A stretch of DNA of 64,000 bases from Blastopirellula marina DSM 3645 (GTDB lineage: Bacteria > Planctomycetota > Planctomycetia > Pirellulales > Pirellulaceae). The stretch covers positions 866,599-930,598 of the forward strand of contig NZ_CH672376.1 in NCBI RefSeq assembly GCF_000153105.1. Reading direction: 5' to 3'. The position numbers were made by a program, and so were the translations under genes. Positions 58,374 to 64,000 of this stretch are shown in pieces. Under the pieces are notes generated by a model. That model did no database searches. It worked only from the letters and a program-made list of their open reading frames with translations, and was not told the origin of the DNA. How positions within the stretch are numbered: the first letter of the stretch is position 1; the number at the start of each line of letters is the position of its first letter.

Positions 58374-59147
58374 ATGGACCAGGAAAACTCCGGCGGCGAA
58401 AAGCAATGGCGCCCCGTGACCGCAATTCAACGCCGCGTTTTGGGCGTGTTGATCGAAAAAGCGAAGACGACTCCCGACGCCTATCCGATGACGCTGAATG
58501 CGTTGACGACCGGTTGCAATCAAAAGAGCAATCGCGATCCGCAGATGAGTCTGGATACCGACGATATCGAGGAAGCGCTCGAGCAGCTCCGCGAGATGGG
58601 CGCCGTGGCCGAAGTGCACGGCGACGGCCGTGTGGTCAAGTTTCGTCATTACATGAAGGACTGGCTCCAATGCGAAGGAAACGAGCTGGCCATCATGGCC
58701 GAGCTGCTGCTCCGCGGTTCGCAAACGATCGGCGAGCTTCGCGGACGTGCGGCCCGGATGGGGAAGATCCCTGACATGACGACGCTGCAGCCGATCTTAC
58801 TCGGCTTGCGAGAGAAAGGCCTGGTCGTCGCGCTGACGCCGGAAGGCCGCGGTCAGATCGTCACGCATGGACTTTTTCCAGAACGCGAGATGGCGGATCA
58901 ACGCCGACAGTTTGGCGGCGGAAGCGAAATCACGACCCCCTTGTCGCAGCGCCCGGTAGTTCAGGCGCATCCGGTCGGCCAGAGCGGCGCAACTACCGTA
59001 CCGTCCGCCAAGCCGCCGATCGAAGCGACGGATGGACCCAGTGAGAGCCCGCTGGTGCGCGAGCTGCGGAAAGAGATTGAGGATCTCAAAGGGGAGATGG
59101 GGCGGATGAAGAAGGATATTGAGGATCTGTGGTCGAACTTGGGGTAG
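58374..59147 (+). CDS. YceH-family (UPF0502/DUF480) protein
   Basis: A 257-residue protein. The first ~170 residues are the DUF480 domain, formed by two winged-helix units. Characteristic segments are QRRVLGVLIEKAKTTPDAYPMTLNAL, GCNQKSNRDPQMSL and HYMKDWLQCEGNELAIMAELLLRGSQTIGELR, as separate blocks. After a Pro/Ser/Thr-rich linker the C-terminal ~30 residues form a heptad-like coiled coil (LRKEIEDLKGEMGRMKKDIEDL). The E. coli member is YceH; its exact role is not established, though the fold suggests DNA or protein binding. The gene is divergent from the DJ-1/PfpI operon. A hairpin CGGGAGG...CCTCCCG (59230-59246) follows. Confidence 0.92.
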   Translation: MDQENSGGEKQWRPVTAIQRRVLGVLIEKAKTTPDAYPMTLNALTTGCNQKSNRDPQMSLDTDDIEEALEQLREMGAVAEVHGDGRVVKFRHYMKDWLQCEGNELAIMAELLLRGSQTIGELRGRAARMGKIPDMTTLQPILLGLREKGLVVALTPEGRGQIVTHGLFPEREMADQRRQFGGGSEITTPLSQRPVVQAHPVGQSGATTVPSAKPPIEATDGPSESPLVRELRKEIEDLKGEMGRMKKDIEDLWSNLG

Positions 59148-59229
59148 GGGAGAGAGTGACCGCCGTGGAGTTTGGAGTGTGCCACGGCTCTGTGAGCGGC
59201 GCTGAAACGGGTACGCGCCGTGTAGCGCA

Positions 59230-59246
59230 CGGGAGGTTGCCTCCCG
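59230..59246. terminator. Hairpin between convergent yceH-type and lipoprotein genes
   Basis: CGGGAGG (59230-59236) pairs with CCTCCCG (59240-59246) with a 3-base loop. There is no T-tract, so termination is uncertain. The preceding stretch (GTGCCACGGCTC at 59178) recurs in inverted form near 61063. Confidence 0.45.
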
Positions 59247-59264
59247 CACATCCCTGCAAATTTG

Positions 59265-59759
59265 CTAATCCAAATGAAAGTCGATCGTATTCGATCCTTC
59301 TTGAACGTTCGCGGTGAGCACGGTTTGTTTCGAGGAGCAATATTTCATCGGCAGCATTTCTCTTCCGCCAACGATCACATCGGAGGATCGGTTATTCGCA
59401 TACGGATTCGCCGCGTCTGCCGTATCCGCCGAGGGGGCAGGAGCTTGCTGTCGCTTCGCTTGCGCCGCGCTTCCGCGAGTCGAGATCACCACTTTGTATT
59501 CGCCAGGATGGATGCCGACGGTATCGACGTCAAACATCAATTCGTAGCGCCCGGCATCGTCGGTCTTGGCAATCGCGCCGCGCGGCCCCATGGGATCCGG
59601 TAGGAAACGGATATCTGCGAACGGCAGCGGCTCGCCTTGATAGGTGACGACGCCGGTCACGTGAGCGCCGATCGAGTCTTGGCAACCAGTCAGGCCCAGC
59701 GAAGCGAGGGCCAGCAGCGCGGCGAAGGTTGCGCCGCTGCTGTGACAAAAAGAGAACAT
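59265..59759 (-). CDS. Carboxypeptidase-regulatory-like lipoprotein, partner of DUF1559 protein
   Basis: AAGGAG lies 6 bases before the ATG. The 164-residue product has a lipoprotein signal ending LASLGLTGC, then a beta-sandwich of the carboxypeptidase regulatory-like/transthyretin-like type: VTGVVTYQGEPLPFADIRF, KTDDAGRYELMF and PGEYKVVIST. This pattern (G-x-V-x-Y-x-G-x-P-[LV]-x-x-A-x-[IV]-x-F) is one of the commonest small lipoproteins in planctomycetes and nearly always follows a DUF1559 gene, as here. It presumably attaches to or stabilises an extracellular structure formed with the DUF1559 protein. Specific role unknown. Confidence 0.9.
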   Translation of the reverse strand: MFSFCHSSGATFAALLALASLGLTGCQDSIGAHVTGVVTYQGEPLPFADIRFLPDPMGPRGAIAKTDDAGRYELMFDVDTVGIHPGEYKVVISTRGSAAQAKRQQAPAPSADTADAANPYANNRSSDVIVGGREMLPMKYCSSKQTVLTANVQEGSNTIDFHLD

Positions 59760-59818
59760 GGAATCTCCTTACTGCTTATTCAGGAAGATCGAATCGACAT
59801 CATGCCATACCACTGCGA

Positions 59819-60808
59819 CTAAGGCAGATTTGCGACCTCGCCTCCGTTGCGTGAACCCAAGGCTTCATAGGTAAGTCCGTCGATCGTGTCGGAAATAAAG
59901 TGAACGGAGCCGTCTCCCAGCAAGAAATTGGCGCCGCCGGTGTGCAGACTGCCAGGCGTGTCCCATTGGTTGAGATCAATCCCGGTTGGCGTCACATTTA
60001 AGCGATAGGTGGGATCGGCATCGATGCCGGTCATCCCTTGGTTGAGAAAAGTCGCGTTGTCCGGACCCATCCAGTGCGACGCATTGCGCCCGTTGGGGAT
60101 GGCCAATCCATCTCGCTCGGCGATCAAAAACGTATTGCTGGAGCCGTCGGTAATGCTGGCGAAATTTGTCTTGCTGTTGTGCCAGAAACAACCGTTATAC
60201 TTCGCGTTGTAGCCCGATAGCGTGTAGCCGGGGATCGGAACGGCGCGGGTAGGCGTGTCCCGATCCGCGTCTCCAAGATCTTGTCCCGAGTAGCCTGATG
60301 CGGCGACGGCGACATAGTTGGACTTTCCATGTTTCCATTCGGGGAAGCCGGGAAAGTAATCGCCGGAAGTATCGCTGGGGCACATATAGCCCGGCACGAG
60401 ATTCGAGGCCAGATTGCCGCTGGGATGCGACCACCACTGGAACGGAGTTTGGCGATCGAAATTGTTGAGATGTTCTGAGAGAAGATCGAAGAGCGTGTTT
60501 TGTTCAACATAGGGAAGTAAGAACGTGGACCAAAAGACGCCGTGATTGTTCCAGGTGCGCGTCGGCGTTGCTGCGCCCGGTAGATAAGGATCTTGCGTCA
60601 GCATGCCGGGCGGAAACTTGCCATAGGTATCGTGGTGATTGTGTAGGCCGATCCCGATCTGCTTCATGTTGTTGGTGCAACTCATTCGTCTAGCCGCTTC
60701 TCTCGCCTGTTGCACGGCAGGCAATAACAAGGCGATTAAGACCCCAATAATTGCGATGACGACGAGAAGTTCAACAAGCGTAAATCCAGATTTGATAGGC
60801 CGTGTCAT
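59819..60808 (-). CDS. DUF1559 prepilin-like protein
   Basis: A 329-residue protein with a type IV prepilin-like N-terminus: a short basic leader ending SG, the methylation motif FTLVELLVVIAIIGVLIALLLP (shown here in family form, cleavage expected between Gly8 and Phe9), then QQAREAARRMSC. The large C-terminal domain is DUF1559, ending with the characteristic H-x-G-G-A-N-F-L-x-G-D-G-S-V motif. Planctomycetes carry dozens of these genes, often paired with a small lipoprotein gene as seen 59 bases downstream. The N-terminus suggests handling by a prepilin peptidase and assembly into, or insertion near, a pseudopilus-like structure. Function of the C-terminal domain unknown. Confidence 0.95.
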   Translation of the reverse strand: MTRPIKSGFTLVELLVVIAIIGVLIALLLPAVQQAREAARRMSCTNNMKQIGIGLHNHHDTYGKFPPGMLTQDPYLPGAATPTRTWNNHGVFWSTFLLPYVEQNTLFDLLSEHLNNFDRQTPFQWWSHPSGNLASNLVPGYMCPSDTSGDYFPGFPEWKHGKSNYVAVAASGYSGQDLGDADRDTPTRAVPIPGYTLSGYNAKYNGCFWHNSKTNFASITDGSSNTFLIAERDGLAIPNGRNASHWMGPDNATFLNQGMTGIDADPTYRLNVTPTGIDLNQWDTPGSLHTGGANFLLGDGSVHFISDTIDGLTYEALGSRNGGEVANLP

Positions 60809-60996
60809 TGCCGCCCTCTAGGAAAAATTATCAAAGTAAAGACTAATTTTCTAGAACGGATCGCATTCTACCTACTTGTGGAGGCGGCGCCACTATTTTT
60901 CGTACAATATCACGAAAAGTCCGAATGGCTCGCACGAGCTTATACGGCAGATCTCAGGGGATGAGATTTCTTGCGCTGTGTCGGCAAGCTCTCACG

Positions 60997-61035
60997 AAAA
61001 AAGAGCCCTGCATCGTTTAATGCAGGGCTCTTTTT
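60997..61035. terminator. Strong terminator after metF
   Basis: AAAAAAGAGCCCTGCA (60997-61012) and TGCAGGGCTCTTTTT (61021-61035) form a near-perfect stem with an 8-base loop. T-tracts occur on both strands; it mainly serves the minus-strand GlmU-like/metF operon. Confidence 0.9.
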
Positions 61036-61089
61036 CATGGGGGGCGTTCGTAGCTGGGCGCACGGCTCACCGAGCCGTGGCAGACGGAA

Positions 61090-61971
61090 CTAAGACCGGC
61101 TCTTCGCGTAGCGAACGTTCGCCAGGATCGCGGCGGTCGCTTCCGAGCGATTCAGCACATAGAAGTGGAGTCCGGGGATGCCGGCTTCGGTGAGTTCTTC
61201 GATCTGTTTCGACGCGTATTCGACGCCGACTTGCATGTGGTAGTCGGTGTCTTCCGGTTTCTTCTGCAGCGCTTCGACCAGTGCGCGGGGGAACTTGGCT
61301 CCGCACATCGTCGCGATCCGCTGAATCTGGGCGCCGTTGACGATCGGGAAGATGCCGGGAATGATCGGCACGGTGATGCCGGCGGCGGCGCACTTTTCGC
61401 GGAACGCGTAGAAGTCTTGATTGCGGTAGAAGAGCTGCGTGATGATGATGTCGGCGCCGCAATCGACCTTGTGCTTCAAGCGATCGATGTCGACGTCGAG
61501 CGATTCGGCTTCTTGGTGTTTCTCGGGATAGCCGGCGACGGCGACGCCAAACTCTTGGAACTCGTCCTTGATTAGTTCGACCAGTTCGCTGGCGTAGCTG
61601 AGCCCTTTGGCGGTAGGGCGAAACTTCGTTTGACCTTGCGGGGGATCTCCACGCAGCGCGACGATGTAGTCGACTCCGCGGCGTTCCGCTTCGGCCAGGT
61701 AAAGCCGCAGATCACCGACGGTCGAGTCGACGAGCGTCAGGTGCGATGCGACCGGTACGCCGAAGACTTGCTTCACCTTCTCGACGATGTCGAGCGTCTT
61801 GCCGCGCGTCGAACCGCCGGCGCCGTAGGTGCATGTAATGTAGTCTGGTTTGAACTTCACCAGCTTCTCGACATGCAGCATCAGCGACGCGTCCCCCTTG
61901 TCGGTCTTGGGAGGGAAGAGTTCAAACGAGAGACCGAGTCGACCGGGCGAGTAATAGTCTGCGAGATTCAT
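61090..61971 (-). CDS. metF: 5,10-Methylenetetrahydrofolate reductase
   Basis: A 293-residue FAD-dependent TIM-barrel enzyme that reduces methylene-tetrahydrofolate to methyl-tetrahydrofolate, the methyl donor for methionine synthesis. Visible signatures: LSFELFPPKTDKG with the catalytic Glu, YITCTYGAGGSTRGKT, HLTLVDST, YIVALRGDPPQG, AGYPEKHQEA, the DIIITQLFYRNQDFYAF block, VPIIPGIFPIVNG, and GLHFYVLNRSEAT at the end. Length is that of the bacterial MetF. It lies 13 bases after the GlmU-like gene, so it is second in that operon, and a strong terminator follows. Confidence 0.96.
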   Translation of the reverse strand: MNLADYYSPGRLGLSFELFPPKTDKGDASLMLHVEKLVKFKPDYITCTYGAGGSTRGKTLDIVEKVKQVFGVPVASHLTLVDSTVGDLRLYLAEAERRGVDYIVALRGDPPQGQTKFRPTAKGLSYASELVELIKDEFQEFGVAVAGYPEKHQEAESLDVDIDRLKHKVDCGADIIITQLFYRNQDFYAFREKCAAAGITVPIIPGIFPIVNGAQIQRIATMCGAKFPRALVEALQKKPEDTDYHMQVGVEYASKQIEELTEAGIPGLHFYVLNRSEATAAILANVRYAKSRS

Positions 61972-61984
61972 GGTAGGGCTTCGG

Positions 61985-63247
61985 TTAAAGAGCCAGCGGT
62001 TCGCCGGCTAGTTGCCGTTCGTCTTGAGTCAGTAAATACATATCGTGAATCAGCTGGATGTCGCACGCGCGCTGCGTCACGTTGCGCCGCAGGAACATCC
62101 GCTCTTGCGTCGCGATCATCACGTCCGCCGTCATCTCGGTCACCTGACCGAACAAGCGGGCATAGTTAACAAAGCTGGCGACGTTGGTCGTGACAAAGCC
62201 ATACAGCATGCTGCAGACGCCGACCGTCTTGCCGGTGAATATGCCGGTGTTGATCGCCGTCTTGGCGTAGTCGCCGACGATCGCCCCCAGGAACTGCATC
62301 CCGGTGGCGACCTTCTCACCGCGGTACTCCATTTTCACCGTACCGTAGGTGTTCTTCAGGTCGCTGTTCGAGGTGCCGGCGCCCAAGTTGACCCAGCTCC
62401 CCAAGTAGCTATGCCCTAGGAAACCATGATGCTGTTTGTTGGAGTAAGGTTCGATCACGGTCCCTTCGACCTCGCCGCCGATTTTGGTCGTGTGGGCGAG
62501 GGAAACGGAATCTTTGATCGCCGAATGTTCCAGGATACGAGCGCCACGTCCAATATAAACGGGCCCCCGGACATAACAGTAGGGGCCGATGGTCGCATCC
62601 GGCTCGACGATGATCGGTCCGGTCGACGAATCCCAGACGACATGATCGCCGATTTGGGCCGAACCGGCTAAAAACAGGCCGTCCTGCTTTTCTTGATAGG
62701 CGCCTTCGCGTAGACGAAGTTCGAGATTGTCGGTGAACGTATCCAGATTCGCCTGGACGACGTCGTGCGGATAAGCGAACCAGGTGAGCTTGTGGCCCGC
62801 GGCCGGCAGTTTGGTGATTGCCGTGCTGCTGAGATAGTCACGCAGCTCGTAGGCGTTGGCCTCGCGGCCTGGAAGGGATGTATGGGCCGGCAATAGAGCG
62901 GCGAGCAAACGATCGCCGCTGTAGATGGCTCCCGGCTTGTTGGCGGCGGCCCACTCGATCAGCGCCAGTCGATTGGCGGCCGTCGGCGCAACGACCGCAT
63001 TGAGCAGCAGCGTCGGCTGGGCGTTGTCGAGCGCGGTTTGATGCAACGCCGGGCGATCGCATTTTTGCAGTTCGATCAGATGAGGACGAACCACTCCACG
63101 GATGGCGTCGCTGCAGGGGGTCAGCAGATCAACCAGCGTGTAGCTAGCGCAGCTGATTGCATACGCCGGCCGACCGACCGTGATCGGATAGAGCTTGGCG
63201 ACGGCGGCGTCTTCGAACAGGACGATATTCATGGGCAAGGGATTCAT
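61985..63247 (-). CDS. Alternate GlmU-type sugar nucleotidyltransferase/acetyltransferase
   Basis: A 420-residue protein with two domains. The first ~190 residues form a reduced nucleotidyltransferase-like region (NIVLFEDAAVAKLYPITVGRPAYAI) without the classical GxGTRM signature. The C-terminal half is a left-handed beta-helix of hexapeptide repeats: IGDHVVWDSST, VEPDATIGPYCYVRGPVYIGRGARI, HHGFLGHSYLGSWVNLGAGTSNSDL, and IGVFTGK-type repeats such as INTGIFTGKTVG. This matches the alternate bacterial GlmU family proposed to make UDP-N-acetylglucosamine. The start is uncertain: ATG 63247 has GAGGGGG immediately upstream, while ATG 63232 begins nearer the conserved sequence. It heads an operon with metF. 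Confidence 0.85.
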   Translation of the reverse strand: MNPLPMNIVLFEDAAVAKLYPITVGRPAYAISCASYTLVDLLTPCSDAIRGVVRPHLIELQKCDRPALHQTALDNAQPTLLLNAVVAPTAANRLALIEWAAANKPGAIYSGDRLLAALLPAHTSLPGREANAYELRDYLSSTAITKLPAAGHKLTWFAYPHDVVQANLDTFTDNLELRLREGAYQEKQDGLFLAGSAQIGDHVVWDSSTGPIIVEPDATIGPYCYVRGPVYIGRGARILEHSAIKDSVSLAHTTKIGGEVEGTVIEPYSNKQHHGFLGHSYLGSWVNLGAGTSNSDLKNTYGTVKMEYRGEKVATGMQFLGAIVGDYAKTAINTGIFTGKTVGVCSMLYGFVTTNVASFVNYARLFGQVTEMTADVMIATQERMFLRRNVTQRACDIQLIHDMYLLTQDERQLAGEPLAL

Positions 63248-63570
63248 TCCCCCTCAGAAATCCGCGATTCTATGCGGGCAGGTCACAGCTTGCCGGCAAA
63301 CTGTGGTTCAGCACGATACGATAGGCGCCCTGTGGGGGAGGGTCAACGGCGGCTCCCCTCTTTCCGGGCCGTCAACGGTCCGATTTTGCTGAAATTTAGC
63401 GTAGGCGGCGTCTTTGGACTGTTCCGACTGACCCGAATATCCGGCGCTCGAAGGCTGCGATCTACCGAAGGATACGAGAAAAAGCTATTGGTTTTGCCGT
63501 TATTATTCTGGGAATGATCTAGTTTTGGATTGATCATCCAACTTTGATCCTGCGAGGCGCGGCGGTAACT
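63248..63570. other. Intergenic region between divergent genes
   Basis: These 323 bases lie between the divergent GlmU-like operon and the partial gene at the right edge and should hold both promoters. I see no convincing gene, repeat or operator. Confidence 0.45.
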
Positions 63571-64000
63571 ATGGAATCGGTTTCGACGATCCAGTTTTCA
63601 ACATTTCTGATCGGCATGACCTGCGGCGTCTTTCCGCTGCTGGCGGGACTCTGGATCGGAATCAAGCTTATGCGCAACTCTCCATCGCCGGTCGAATCGT
63701 CGGCCGCCGAAGCGGAGAAAGCCGCCGTAATCTTGCAGCGCATGTCGCGATTCATGCATGGTCTGGCCGGTGATGTCCATGAGCAACGCGACGTGATGGC
63801 GACCATCGAAGAGCGGATCGATGACGCGCGGCGCACCCCGTCGGGATCGAAATCGCTAGAGCAAGCGATCGAATTGTTGACAATGATGAACGACGCTAAC
63901 GATGCTCTCCAGGACCGTTTAAAGCGGGCCGAGACATTGATCAACGAACAGACCGAACAACTCGCGATGACCCTCTCGGAAGCTCGTACCGATAGTCTGA
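63571..64000 (+). CDS. Membrane-anchored protein, probable diguanylate cyclase N-terminus (3'-truncated)
   Basis: A plus-strand frame from ATG 63571 stays open to the window edge, giving 143 residues so far. It begins with a hydrophobic anchor (FLIGMTCGVFPLLAGLWIGIKLM, about residues 12-34). A charged helical linker with coiled-coil character follows (SRFMHGLAGDVHEQRDVMATIEERI, then DANDALQDRLKRAETLINEQTEQL). The last residues before the edge, LSEARTDSL, are the usual lead-in to a GGDEF domain, where the next residues are typically TGLxNRR. It is therefore probably a cyclic-di-GMP synthase, but the catalytic domain is outside the window. The open frame on the opposite strand (63534-63944) is a shadow. 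Confidence 0.7.
   Translation, partial: MESVSTIQFSTFLIGMTCGVFPLLAGLWIGIKLMRNSPSPVESSAAEAEKAAVILQRMSRFMHGLAGDVHEQRDVMATIEERIDDARRTPSGSKSLEQAIELLTMMNDANDALQDRLKRAETLINEQTEQLAMTLSEARTDSL

Noticed and set aside
63534..63944. A 136-codon minus-strand frame at the right edge
   Set aside because: It is the antisense shadow of the plus-strand frame from 63571, which has a membrane anchor, coiled coil and GGDEF lead-in.

Overview
The window looks like chromosomal DNA of a planctomycete, most likely of the Pirellulales (Blastopirellula-like). This is inferred from family content: a DUF1549/DUF1553 protein paired with a DUF1501 protein, a DUF1559 prepilin-like protein paired with a small carboxypeptidase-regulatory-like lipoprotein, a Cys-type sulfatase, very long PstC and PstA permeases, and the alternate GlmU-type nucleotidyltransferase. 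No rRNA, tRNA, CRISPR array, prophage or complete insertion sequence was found. The left edge cuts a Calx-beta protein. The right edge cuts a probable diguanylate cyclase.

Layout: 1-9.8 kb holds exported or unknown proteins (Calx-beta, leucine-rich repeat, UPF0316, sulfatase), rlmN, and a tandem pair of small membrane-anchored paralogues. 9.8-16.5 kb holds a TPC-type metal P-ATPase and a likely operon of PSD1-type protein, DUF1501 protein and an 11-EF-hand lipoprotein. 16.6-26.8 kb is a complete phosphate operon: a Pho-box-like array, pstS, an intra-operon terminator, pstC, pstA, pstB, an unknown exported protein with four 62-residue repeats, phoU, and a PhoB-like regulator whose receiver domain has lost its phospho-acceptor Asp. 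27-32.5 kb carries a sodium:solute symporter with its DUF4212 subunit and an upstream 29-residue membrane microprotein, then a metallophosphoesterase and pgk.

32.5-33.75 kb is a repeat-rich stretch with no convincing gene. 33.75-37 kb carries a small unknown protein, a stand-alone secretin-domain protein and a tandem pair of membrane paralogues. 37.2-40.3 kb is a metal-efflux operon (ArsR/SmtB-type sensor with an intact alpha-5 zinc site, CPC-type P-ATPase, Fur-family regulator) with a palindromic operator candidate in front. 40.4-49.3 kb carries a cyclophilin, a LysR regulator and gltBD. 49.4-64 kb carries a large membrane protein, an SDR enzyme, pcm, two purine nucleoside phosphorylase paralogues that differ at the purine-selective residue, an FAD oxidoreductase, a VOC plus DJ-1/PfpI pair, a YceH-family protein, the DUF1559/lipoprotein pair, and the GlmU-like gene followed by metF.

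Two themes recur. One is local tandem duplication: 8055/8639, 35533/36243, the two nucleoside phosphorylases, and internal duplications in the 6927 and 24104 proteins. The other is a dispersed intergenic palindromic repeat, with copies near 32.7, 32.9, 37.0 and 54.6 kb. The most unusual system is the phosphate operon, which keeps the standard transporter but adds large periplasmic domains, a novel repeat protein and a pseudo-receiver regulator, with no histidine kinase nearby.
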